Source: Bacilli bacterium | GTDB taxonomy: Bacteria; Bacillota_I; Bacilli_A; RFN20; CAG-288 | Reading direction: 5' to 3' | Length of the DNA: 6,008 nt | NCBI GenBank assembly: GCA_900769965.1 | Contig: CAAGIQ010000227.1 | Span: 1 to 6,008, forward strand | Part shown: positions 1 through 5,393 of the stretch, piece by piece | Numbering within the stretch: position 1 is the first letter of the stretch | Layout of the letters: every line of letters begins with the position of its first letter | Notes under the pieces: model-generated | What the model saw: only the letters and a program-made list of their open reading frames with translations | The model's database searches: none | Told to the model about the DNA's origin: nothing | Program-made: the position numbers and the translations under genes

Positions 1-114
1 AAAGTTAAAGAAATAAACAATCAAAAACTGAAAAAGTTTATAAAACCATATTTCAATGGGTTGGGGCACCTGTGGAATAATTTTCATGCGTTTCGCGTAT
101 TTTTTATATATTAA
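1..114 (+). other. Left-edge region with possible 3' end of an unidentified CDS
   Basis: Plus-strand frame 1 is open from the window edge to a TAA at 112-114, giving 37 residues that end in ...FHAFRVFFIY. If real, this is the C-terminus of a gene that begins outside the window and stops just before the tRNA promoter. I do not recognise the peptide. It uses codons that are scarce in the neighbouring genes, such as CTG and GGG. The minus strand is also open from an ATG at 85-87 to the edge (29 residues) but has no Shine-Dalgarno sequence. An open stretch this short arises easily by chance in AT-rich DNA, so the region may simply be non-coding. Confidence 0.2.
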
Positions 115-117
115 TTA

Positions 118-146
118 TTGACTTAATAACGATTTTAAGATATCCT
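118..146 (+). promoter_or_regulatory. Sigma-A-type promoter of the tRNA cluster
   Basis: A -35 element TTGACT (118-123; consensus TTGACA) lies exactly 17 nt upstream of a -10 element TATCCT (141-146; consensus TATAAT). Transcription would start around 152-154, only a few bases before the tRNA-Ala 5' end at 157, as expected for a tRNA operon. The -10 matches at four of six positions, but spacing and placement strongly support the call. Confidence 0.7.
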
Positions 147-156
147 AACTAATGCT

Positions 157-232
157 GGGGCCGTAGCTCACCTGGGAGAGCGCCTCCATGGCATGGAGGA
201 GGTAGCGAGTTCGATCCTCGTCGGCTCCACCA
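157..232 (+). tRNA. tRNA-Ala (anticodon GGC)
   Basis: This is a complete 76-nt cloverleaf with an encoded CCA end. The acceptor stem pairs 157-163 with 222-228 and contains a G3-U70 wobble pair (159 with 226), the classic alanyl-tRNA synthetase identity element. The D stem is 166-169/178-181. The anticodon stem CCTCC/GGAGG closes the loop ATGGCAT (188-194), putting GGC at 190-192. A32 and U38 of that loop form the A-U combination known to be conserved in bacterial tRNA-Ala(GGC). The T loop is TTCGATC (210-216) and the discriminator is A229. It should read GCC and GCU codons. A run of eight T follows at 234-241. Confidence 0.97.
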
Positions 233-263
233 GTTTTTTTTATTAATATTGATTAACGGTGAT

Positions 264-340
264 GGCAGCGTAGCTCAGTTGGTTAGAGCGATCGGCTCAT
301 ACCCGGTATGTCGAGGGTTCGAGTCCCCCCGCTGCTACCA
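264..340 (+). tRNA. Elongator tRNA-Met (anticodon CAU)
   Basis: This is a 77-nt cloverleaf with an encoded CCA end. The acceptor stem pairs 264-270 with 330-336; its first pair is G-U (264/336), as I recall for Bacillus elongator tRNA-Met. The anticodon is CAT at 298-300, in the loop CTCATAC closed by the stem 291-295/303-307. It is not the initiator: it lacks the unpaired C1/A72 ends and the three consecutive G-C pairs at the base of the anticodon stem. The T stem (313-317/325-329) has one A-C mismatch (314 with 328). The other CAU possibility, tRNA-Ile2, fits the next gene better. The gap to that gene is only 4 nt. Confidence 0.9.
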
Positions 341-344
341 ATTT

Positions 345-420
345 GGATCAATAGCTCAATGGTTAGAGTCCCCGTCTCATAAGCGGGTCGTTGTAGGTTC
401 GAGTCCTACTTGATCCACCA
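345..420 (+). tRNA. tRNA-Ile2 (CAU anticodon, probable lysidine-modified)
   Basis: This is a 76-nt cloverleaf with an encoded CCA end and a fully paired acceptor stem (345-351/410-416). The anticodon CAT lies at 378-380 in the loop CTCATAA, closed by 371-375/383-387. The acceptor start GGA, the D loop, the loop residue A38 and the T arm GTAGG-TTCGAGT-CCTAC resemble Bacillus tRNA-Ile2 rather than tRNA-Met, as I remember those sequences. In such tRNAs, TilS converts C34 to lysidine, so the tRNA is charged with isoleucine and reads AUA. AUA is common in the genes here, so such a tRNA must exist. The assignment rests on sequence resemblance; a second tRNA-Met is the alternative. Confidence 0.8.
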
Positions 421-456
421 CTTGAGATTTATCTTGCACATTGAGATTTCCATATA

Positions 457-480
457 GAGAACTTCGAAAGAAGTTTTTTT
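457..480 (+). terminator. Rho-independent terminator of the tRNA cluster
   Basis: A six-base-pair stem, AACTTC (460-465) with GAAGTT (470-475), is closed by a GAAA tetraloop on a C-G pair, a very stable arrangement. A T tract runs through 480. The stem can be extended by weaker pairs down to 457. It lies 37 nt after the CCA of the last tRNA, so it ends that transcript. Confidence 0.85.
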
Positions 481-489
481 ATTTTATTG

Positions 490-511
490 AAAAACCCGAC
501 TTTCATCGGGT
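490..511 (-). terminator. Rho-independent terminator of the minus-strand operon
   Basis: Read on the minus strand, ACCCGA and TCGGGT (plus positions 506-511 and 494-499) form a six-base-pair GC-rich stem with a six-base loop, followed by a T tract opposite A490-A493. It begins 5 nt beyond the esterase stop codon at 517-519. It faces the tRNA terminator, so the convergent transcripts are separated within about 55 bp. Confidence 0.85.
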
Positions 512-516
512 AAATA

Positions 517-1353
517 TTATCCTTGTAAGAATTTATAAGACTCTATAAAGAAGTGAGCCCATTGATCTTCACAATGGTTATATTTCTTATCTTGAAGAAT
601 CAATATCTTATCCTCATCATAACCAAGTTCTACTAGACGTGGCTTGATGTTTTTAACATAGCGGTAGTAGTTTTTTTCATAACCTATTCCACCAGAACAA
701 AGAGCTATCTTAGTTTTATTTAAGGCTTTTTTAGATGTTAGATGTTTAATAACGAATTCATAAGCTTCGTCGTTATTTGTTCCTCCTGTTCCGCCTTTCA
801 TCTCAGTATATCCATATCTATATATTGGAAAAGCTGGAGAGAATGCATAAACCTTAGAGAATATTTCGTTATAACTTATCGCTGCTTCTAACGCCATTAA
901 TCCGCCCATAGAAGATCCACCGATACTTCTATGTAACCTATCTTTTTTAACGTTATAATGCTCTTCTACATAAGGTATTACATGGTTAACTAAATAATCG
1001 AACATGAAATCGGATTTGTAGGCAAAATGATCGATGGCTTTTTTAGAAAACCTTGGGAAAAGTTCAGATATTCTGTCGTTTGATGCATCTATTCCTACTA
1101 CAACGCAAGGTCTAATCTCATCTTTTAGTGATTCGATTGTTTCATCTATTTGCCATTCCTTATGAACGAAAGCTGTTGCTTCATCAAAAAGATTAGAACC
1201 ATCGAACATATAAATTACATCAAATGGTTCTTCCTCTTCTGAATAAGAAGTAGGTGTCCAAATCCTTACGGTACGATTTTTTCTTACTAAGAAATTATCG
1301 TAAGAGATTTTTACTAAATCCAAGTTACCTACTATAGTATGTGGGTATTTCAT
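517..1353 (-). CDS. Predicted alpha/beta-hydrolase esterase (esterase D / enterochelin-esterase-like family)
   Basis: A 278-residue protein with no signal peptide or membrane segment, so probably cytoplasmic. Residues 48-58 (YMFDGSNLFDE) match the conserved YMxDGxNLFD strand and turn of the PF00756 family. Residues 145-151 (GGSSMGG) form the nucleophile elbow, with Ser148 as the likely catalytic serine. The late histidine is probably His260, in YNHCEDQW, where family members carry H-x-E-x-x-W. The acidic member of the triad is not obvious. These features support hydrolysis of an ester or thioester, but the substrate cannot be read from sequence. The ATG lies 2 nt after the prs stop and has no clear Shine-Dalgarno sequence, so translation is probably coupled to prs. 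It is the last gene before the operon terminator and an unexpected partner for prs. Confidence 0.85.
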   Translation of the reverse strand: MKYPHTIVGNLDLVKISYDNFLVRKNRTVRIWTPTSYSEEEEPFDVIYMFDGSNLFDEATAFVHKEWQIDETIESLKDEIRPCVVVGIDASNDRISELFPRFSKKAIDHFAYKSDFMFDYLVNHVIPYVEEHYNVKKDRLHRSIGGSSMGGLMALEAAISYNEIFSKVYAFSPAFPIYRYGYTEMKGGTGGTNNDEAYEFVIKHLTSKKALNKTKIALCSGGIGYEKNYYRYVKNIKPRLVELGYDEDKILILQDKKYNHCEDQWAHFFIESYKFLQG

Positions 1354-1355
1354 AT

Positions 1356-2318
1356 TTATTTGATGTTAGCGTAGGTGTCGTAAACTACTGATAACGGTTC
1401 GTTTGTTTCGATTCTCTTAATGATTTCAGCAAGCATTGGAGCTAAGGATACAACTTTGATATTTAAATCGTTAAACTTCTCTTTTAATGGAATGGAGTCA
1501 GTAACAATAATCTCATCGAAGATATGTGATGATAATCTTTCGTGAGCTGGATCAGATAGTACAGCATGGGTACAGACGAAAGATACTTTTTTAGCTCCGG
1601 CGTTCTTTAAAGCTTTGCAGCCTTCAACAGCAGAACCAGCAGTATCGATCATATCGTCTACCATGTAGCATTCTTTTCCTTCAACAGAACCAATTATGTT
1701 CATAACTTCTGGATCGTTATTTGAATTTCTTCTCTTATCGATAATAGCTAAAGGGCAATTGAATTGAGTAGCGATCTTTCTAGCTCTATTAACACCGCCG
1801 TGATCCGGAGAGACAACAACAACATTAGAAAAATCTTTTCTATTCTCCATGATGGAATAGCCAAGTAGTGGGATAGCTGTTAAGTCATCGATTAAGCAGG
1901 AGAAGAAACCTTGAATTTGAGAAGCGTGAAGATCAACAGTAACTACTCTATCAACTCCAGCAGTAACTAATAAATCTGCAACTAATTTAGCAGAAATTGG
2001 TTGTCTTGGTTTTGCTTTTCTATCTTGTCTAGCATAGCCGAAATATGGAATGATAACATTTATTTCTCTAGCGGAAGCTCTCTTTAAAGCGTCGACAAAA
2101 ATTAAGACTTCCATAAGGTTGTCATTAACAGGAGGACAGGTAGGTTGAACTATATAGACGTTCTTACCTCTGACAGTATCAATTGGTTCGCAGATAACTT
2201 CTCCACTTGGGAAGTGTCTAACCAGCCTATTACCGAGGGTCATACCTAGTTTAGCAGCGATATCACCTGCTAATTTTTCGTTTGATGATAATGAAAATAA
2301 TACGGCGTTTTCTAACAT
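1356..2318 (-). CDS. prs: Ribose-phosphate pyrophosphokinase (PRPP synthetase)
   Basis: Transfers pyrophosphate from ATP to ribose 5-phosphate, making PRPP for purine, pyrimidine, histidine, tryptophan and NAD synthesis in the cytoplasm. The 320-residue length is normal for bacterial class I enzymes (about 315-317). Visible motifs in order: FPSGE (36-40); FGYARQDRK (93-101) in the ATP-binding region; DLHASQIQGFF (129-139), with the conserved His130; SPDHGGVNRARK (170-181); the flexible-loop KRR (195-197), whose lysine is catalytic; and the PRPP-binding loop VDDMIDTAGS (220-229). All key residues are present, so it should be active. The ATG is fixed by a strong Shine-Dalgarno sequence 5 nt upstream. 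The gene follows ispE after 38 nt, as part of the Bacillus-like ispE to prs order, with the usual intervening genes (purR, spoVG, glmU) missing. Confidence 0.98.
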   Translation of the reverse strand: MLENAVLFSLSSNEKLAGDIAAKLGMTLGNRLVRHFPSGEVICEPIDTVRGKNVYIVQPTCPPVNDNLMEVLIFVDALKRASAREINVIIPYFGYARQDRKAKPRQPISAKLVADLLVTAGVDRVVTVDLHASQIQGFFSCLIDDLTAIPLLGYSIMENRKDFSNVVVVSPDHGGVNRARKIATQFNCPLAIIDKRRNSNNDPEVMNIIGSVEGKECYMVDDMIDTAGSAVEGCKALKNAGAKKVSFVCTHAVLSDPAHERLSSHIFDEIIVTDSIPLKEKFNDLNIKVVSLAPMLAEIIKRIETNEPLSVVYDTYANIK

Positions 2319-2323
2319 GTTGT

Positions 2324-2330
2324 CCTCCTT
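2324..2330 (-). promoter_or_regulatory. Strong ribosome binding site of prs
   Basis: The minus strand reads AAGGAGG, a near-perfect complement of the 16S rRNA 3' end, 5 nt before the prs ATG. It is the strongest such site in the window and implies that prs is translated independently and highly. Confidence 0.9.
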
Positions 2331-2341
2331 TAAACTAATTA

Positions 2342-2367
2342 TTAATCATTTATTAATCACTTAATCA
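2342..2367 (-). repeat. Three copies of TGATTAA across the ispE stop
   Basis: The minus strand carries TGATTAA at 2361-2367, 2353-2359 and 2342-2348. The first copy lies in the last ispE codons and the second contains the ispE TGA stop. Spacing is 8 then 11 nt, so it is not an exact tandem array. It may be an AT-rich coincidence. Confidence 0.4.
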
Positions 2368-3205
2368 TTCGTGTTACAAATACATCGTAGCCTTCATTTT
2401 CAAACTTTGCAGCCACCTTTTGTAACAACTTTAAATTCTTTGATAATGAGAACACAGAAGATCCACTTCCGCTCATCATAGTCATCTCCAACCCTTCTGC
2501 GTTAAGTCTAGAAATAAGTTCGCCGATTTCAGGAAGAAGTTCGATTGCGGCGTGTTGTAATCCGTTTTTCATATTCGCTTTTATCTTCTCTTCATCGCCT
2601 TCTTCTAAACCTTCGATAAGCTCTTTGATATTCGGTTTATCTTTATAACAAGAATCGGATTGGATATATACATCTTTAGTTGATAAACCTTGTTGAGGTT
2701 TAACTAACAAAACGTAATAAGCTTCTTTTAATTTAATTGGTGTTAACTTTTCACCTTTGCCTTGAACTCTAGCGGCTTTATTAAACAAACAATAAGGAAC
2801 ATCGCTACCGATTGAAGAAGCTATTTCGATCATCTTTTCATCCGTGATATTTAGTTTCTTCATCTTTTTTAAACCGTTAATAACCGCGGCAGCATCAGCG
2901 CTACCACCAGCTAAACCAGCCATAGTAGGAATCTTTTTGTGGATGTGAATTCTTAAGCCTGAATCGAAGTTATACTCCTTCTTCATAGCTCTATAAGCAA
3001 CGTAAACAAGATTTGATTCATCGCAAATCAAACCTGGGTCATCGCTAGTAACATAAGTGCCATATTTAGATTTATATTCTTCGATTTCTACAAAATCGTG
3101 CAATTCAACTGGAACGCAAATAAGATCGATATTGTGATATCCATCTTCTCTTTTATCCAATACATCAATAGCTAAGTTAATCTTTGCAAAAGCTTTAAAT
3201 ACCAT
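2357..3205 (-). CDS. ispE: 4-diphosphocytidyl-2-C-methyl-D-erythritol kinase
   Basis: A GHMP-superfamily kinase that phosphorylates the 2-hydroxyl of CDP-methylerythritol with ATP, the fourth step of the MEP route to isoprenoid precursors. The 282-residue length is normal. The N-terminal AKINLAIDV...DGYH segment (7-24) carries the catalytic Lys8. Residues 93-107 (PTMAGLAGGSADAAA) form the glycine-rich ATP loop. Residues 132-138 (IGSDVPY) carry the catalytic Asp135. Residues 244-253 (MSGSGSSVFS) form the C-terminal GHMP motif. The start is supported by AGAGG 6 nt upstream of the ATG. It has its own likely promoter in the gap after rsmA and is followed by prs. Its presence implies that the organism makes isoprenoids by the MEP pathway. 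Confidence 0.97.
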   Translation of the reverse strand: MVFKAFAKINLAIDVLDKREDGYHNIDLICVPVELHDFVEIEEYKSKYGTYVTSDDPGLICDESNLVYVAYRAMKKEYNFDSGLRIHIHKKIPTMAGLAGGSADAAAVINGLKKMKKLNITDEKMIEIASSIGSDVPYCLFNKAARVQGKGEKLTPIKLKEAYYVLLVKPQQGLSTKDVYIQSDSCYKDKPNIKELIEGLEEGDEEKIKANMKNGLQHAAIELLPEIGELISRLNAEGLEMTMMSGSGSSVFSLSKNLKLLQKVAAKFENEGYDVFVTRMIK

Positions 3206-3215
3206 TGTAAACCTC

Positions 3216-3233
3216 TTAAATCTAAAGATTTAA
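3216..3233 (-). promoter_or_regulatory. Inverted repeat abutting the ispE ribosome binding site
   Basis: TTAAATCT and AGATTTAA form a perfect 8-bp inverted repeat around a two-base centre. Its edge touches the ispE Shine-Dalgarno sequence (3212-3216), and it lies downstream of the predicted promoter, so it would be in the 5' leader. It could be a repressor operator or a weak leader stem affecting ribosome access. AT richness means chance is also possible. Confidence 0.4.
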
Positions 3234-3244
3234 TATCAACTCTA

Positions 3245-3273
3245 ATTTTATACCTTGACTTAATTCTTATCAA
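3245..3273 (-). promoter_or_regulatory. Sigma-A-type promoter for ispE-prs-esterase
   Basis: On the minus strand, TTGATA (3268-3273; five of six to TTGACA) is followed after exactly 17 nt by TAAAAT (3245-3250; five of six to TATAAT). Transcription would start near 3238, leaving a leader of about 30 nt before the ispE ATG. No terminator separates rsmA from ispE, so this is probably an internal promoter that adds to read-through from upstream. Confidence 0.65.
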
Positions 3274-3297
3274 TATGAAAACGCCAATAAAACCGCT

Positions 3298-4119
3298 TTA
3301 CTCTTCACCAAGATTATAAAGATCGTTTAAAGCGATGATTCTCCTAAACTCATCAAGCGTTAGTTCATGCGGTCTTTTTAACGGAGAGATATGTAATCTC
3401 TCTAAATCTTTCCCAACCATCTTTAAAGAAGAGTTCTTGATGTTATTATTAATATTCTTTCGTGGGTTTTTAAACAGAGTTTCTAGAAGCTCTAAAGTAT
3501 ATTTGTCATAAAGTTCGTTTTCCAAAGTGAATTTTAAGAAAGACGAGTTAACCTTTGGAGAAGGATAGAAAGAAGAAGGAGAAAGATCTGTTACTACTTC
3601 TAACTTGCCTTTTAACGCTAAAAAGACTCCTAGAGCTGTATTAGTACTCTTGTTTTCCTTATACATTAACTTATCCACTATATCCTTCTGAACCATGAAG
3701 TTGAAATTGACAAAATAATCCGCTTCAAAAACCTTTTTAATAAGCTTTGTAGTTATCGAATAAGGAAGATTGCCTATAAAGGATTTTTGTTTCACATGAA
3801 ACATGTTTAAGTCGATGTTTAAGAAGTTTCCTTCAATAAGATTGAAATTATTAACGCCTTTAAACTCGTTTAGAAGAACCTTGATCATGTCCTTATCTAG
3901 CTCGACTGCAGTAACTTTCTTACCGAGATTAACTAATCTTTTTGTTAAAGAGCCTAAGCCTGGTCCAATTTCAATAATCTCGTCGGTTTTATCTAAATCT
4001 AAAGATGAAGAAATAACATCTAACTTCTTGTCATCTATCAAAAAGTTCTGCGAGAATCTCTCTTGAGCTTTAACTCCATATCTATTATAAATATCGATAA
4101 TTCTATCTAATTCTTTCAT
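3298..4119 (-). CDS. rsmA: 16S rRNA (adenine1518-N6/adenine1519-N6)-dimethyltransferase
   Basis: Uses S-adenosylmethionine to dimethylate two adjacent adenines in the 3'-terminal helix of 16S rRNA during late 30S assembly (RsmA/KsgA family). The 273-residue length is typical. Motifs in order: RFSQNFLID (21-29), where most relatives have GQNFL; EIGPGLG (50-56), the SAM-binding loop; VELD (72-75), the acidic residue that holds the SAM ribose; NLPY (117-120), the catalytic motif; and FYPSPKV (184-190). The C-terminal helical domain is present. Between the SAM domain strands and NLPY lies MFHVKQ (106-111), encoded by a parS-like DNA site. The ATG overlaps the rnmV stop (ATGA), with AAGGTGG 4 nt upstream. 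Pairing with rnmV is standard in Bacillota. Confidence 0.97.
   Translation of the reverse strand: MKELDRIIDIYNRYGVKAQERFSQNFLIDDKKLDVISSSLDLDKTDEIIEIGPGLGSLTKRLVNLGKKVTAVELDKDMIKVLLNEFKGVNNFNLIEGNFLNIDLNMFHVKQKSFIGNLPYSITTKLIKKVFEADYFVNFNFMVQKDIVDKLMYKENKSTNTALGVFLALKGKLEVVTDLSPSSFYPSPKVNSSFLKFTLENELYDKYTLELLETLFKNPRKNINNNIKNSSLKMVGKDLERLHISPLKRPHELTLDEFRRIIALNDLYNLGEE
3788..3803. promoter_or_regulatory. parS-like centromere site (ParB/Spo0J binding) inside rsmA
   Basis: The plus strand reads TGTTTCACATGAAACA. The Bacillus subtilis parS consensus is TGTTNCACGTGAAACA, so all defined positions but the central G match. The arms TGTTTCA and TGAAACA (3788-3794 and 3797-3803) are perfect inverted repeats. 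On the coding strand it is read as the codons for MFHVKQ, a peptide typical of genes carrying parS. ParB would bind here and load SMC to organise and segregate the origin region. No parA or parB gene lies in the window, so function is inferred. Confidence 0.75.
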
Positions 4120-4616
4120 CTAACCACCTTCAAAACATCAGCTTTTGTAAGCTTTAATGTATTTAAATCTTCTCTTATAGTTTTAGAGTTAGAAACTCTT
4201 ATATGAAACCTATCTTTTAACTTTGTCTTCTCTTCATCAGTTAGATTAATCTCTAATAGATCAAGAGTAGTTATAGAGTCTTGTTCTTCTTCAATATAAG
4301 GTAATAACAGTTCTTTTAAGTAGTCTCTGTCCGTTTCAGCTACTCCAAGCTTATTTCTCCCTTTAGCTTTTGAATAGCTAACTCTAACCACTTCGTAATT
4401 AGAAAGATTACTTGCTATTCTTTCTTCGATTCGATGTCCGTTTTTATCTGGATCAAAAATCAAAATAACCTTTCTTACTTTTTCAGCTTCTTTCAAAAAG
4501 TTAATAAACTCAGCTTTAAGGAAGTATCCGTCAGTTTTATATACGTGAGCTAAACCTAAGCTTTTTAACTTAGATATATCGCTGTTGCCTTCGCAAACAA
4601 ATACGTATCCGCTCAT
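4116..4616 (-). CDS. rnmV: Ribonuclease M5 (5S rRNA maturase)
   Basis: Cleaves precursor 5S rRNA, with ribosomal protein uL18 as cofactor in Bacillus, to give the mature ends. The protein has 166 residues against roughly 186 in B. subtilis, mainly from a shorter central region. The N-terminal TOPRIM domain shows VCEGNSD (7-13), with the catalytic glutamate Glu9, and FDPDKNG (54-60), with the metal-binding DxD pair Asp55/Asp57. KLGVAETD (89-96) corresponds to the family's GVEHA block. The C-terminal part (about 117-162) fits the DUF4093 domain found in RNase M5. The ATG overlaps the tatD stop by 4 nt, and AAGAGGG lies about 10 nt upstream. Its position directly before rsmA is a strong contextual confirmation. 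Confidence 0.93.
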   Translation of the reverse strand: MSGYVFVCEGNSDISKLKSLGLAHVYKTDGYFLKAEFINFLKEAEKVRKVILIFDPDKNGHRIEERIASNLSNYEVVRVSYSKAKGRNKLGVAETDRDYLKELLLPYIEEEQDSITTLDLLEINLTDEEKTKLKDRFHIRVSNSKTIREDLNTLKLTKADVLKVVR

Positions 4617-5392
4617 AAGTTATAAACCCTCTTAGCGTTTTGATATAAAGTTTCTGCAACCTCTTCTTCACTTAGCTCTTTAATTTCCGCAATCTTTTTA
4701 ATGACGTATGGTAAATAACTAGGTTCGTTAGTTTTTCCTCTAAACGGAGATGGAGTTAAGTAAGGCGCATCTGTTTCAAGAAGAAGATTAGAAAGTGGGA
4801 CTTCTTTTACCACTTCAACAAGTCTTCTAGCAGAAGAAAATGTAACAACTCCACCAATACCAAAGAAAGTGTTTTTGTGGCTTTTAATATATCTTAACGC
4901 CATTTCTTTGCTACCTGAATAGCAGTGTAATGTTATATTATTTTCAAAACCAGAATTCATCAAAATATTAAATGTGTCTTCATCCGCTTCTCGAGAATGA
5001 ATGATTAAAGGCAAGTTAAACTCTTTAGCTATCGCTATTTGAGCTTCAAAATATTTCTTTTGTTCCTTTTTACTTTCTTCATCTTTTTCATAGTGATAAT
5101 CTAATCCAACTTCACCTAGAGAGACTACGTTGTGGTTGTTTCTTAAAGCATTTCTTAAAGCGCTCATATCTTTTTCAAAGTCTTTTCTTTCTAGAGGAAA
5201 AAGACCTATAGCTTGATAACAGAAATCTTTATATCTTAACGAAAGATCTTCAAGCACGCTAAAAGATTCGATAGAGTCAGCGTTATTAATTACTTTTTCG
5301 ACCCCGACTTCTCTAGCTCTAGAAATCACTTCGTCAATAGAAGAAAGAAGAGGTTCAACGTTTAAATGAGTGTGAGTATCGATAATCTTCAT
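4613..5392 (-). CDS. tatD: TatD-family metal-dependent deoxyribonuclease
   Basis: A 259-residue TIM-barrel metallohydrolase of the amidohydrolase superfamily. Family members remove nucleotides from DNA ends and are linked to DNA repair or degradation. Metal-site motifs: DTHTH (5-9; His7, His9), GEVGLDY (93-99; Glu94), IIHSREA (130-136; His132), LHCYSGS (155-161; His156) and LLLETDAPYLTP (203-214; Asp208). The C-terminal RGKTNEPSYL (218-227) is also typical. One usual residue is missing: the GxHP histidine is Phe65 in AIGLFPLE. The gene equals yabD in B. subtilis, normally after metS; here it starts 1 nt after the mnmE stop. A weak TAGGT lies 8 nt before the ATG, so translation may be coupled to mnmE. 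Confidence 0.94.
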   Translation of the reverse strand: MKIIDTHTHLNVEPLLSSIDEVISRAREVGVEKVINNADSIESFSVLEDLSLRYKDFCYQAIGLFPLERKDFEKDMSALRNALRNNHNVVSLGEVGLDYHYEKDEESKKEQKKYFEAQIAIAKEFNLPLIIHSREADEDTFNILMNSGFENNITLHCYSGSKEMALRYIKSHKNTFFGIGGVVTFSSARRLVEVVKEVPLSNLLLETDAPYLTPSPFRGKTNEPSYLPYVIKKIAEIKELSEEEVAETLYQNAKRVYNL

Positions 5393-5393
5393 C

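Noticed and set aside
71..80. TGTGGAATAA resembling a reverse DnaA box
   Set aside because: It has an extra base compared with TGTGGATAA and stands alone, so it is not a credible origin element.
1..87. Minus-strand open frame from an ATG at 85-87
   Set aside because: Only 29 codons to the edge, no Shine-Dalgarno sequence, and the competing plus-strand frame is longer. Not supportable as a gene.
234..241. T run after tRNA-Ala as a terminator
   Set aside because: No dedicated hairpin precedes it apart from the tRNA itself, and the next tRNAs lack a visible promoter, so the cluster is more simply one transcript.
3274..3297. Terminator after rsmA
   Set aside because: The T-rich minus-strand sequence after the stop (GCGGTTTTATTGGCG) does not fold into a convincing stem, so read-through into ispE is likely.
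3671..3679. DnaA-box-like TTATCCACT
   Set aside because: It is one mismatch from TTATCCACA, but it is a lone copy inside rsmA with no cluster or AT-rich unwinding element nearby. There is no evidence for oriC in the window.
3803..4066. Plus-strand 87-codon open frame opposite rsmA
   Set aside because: It lies entirely antisense to a well-supported rsmA, has no recognisable domain, and is explained as a shadow of the real gene.
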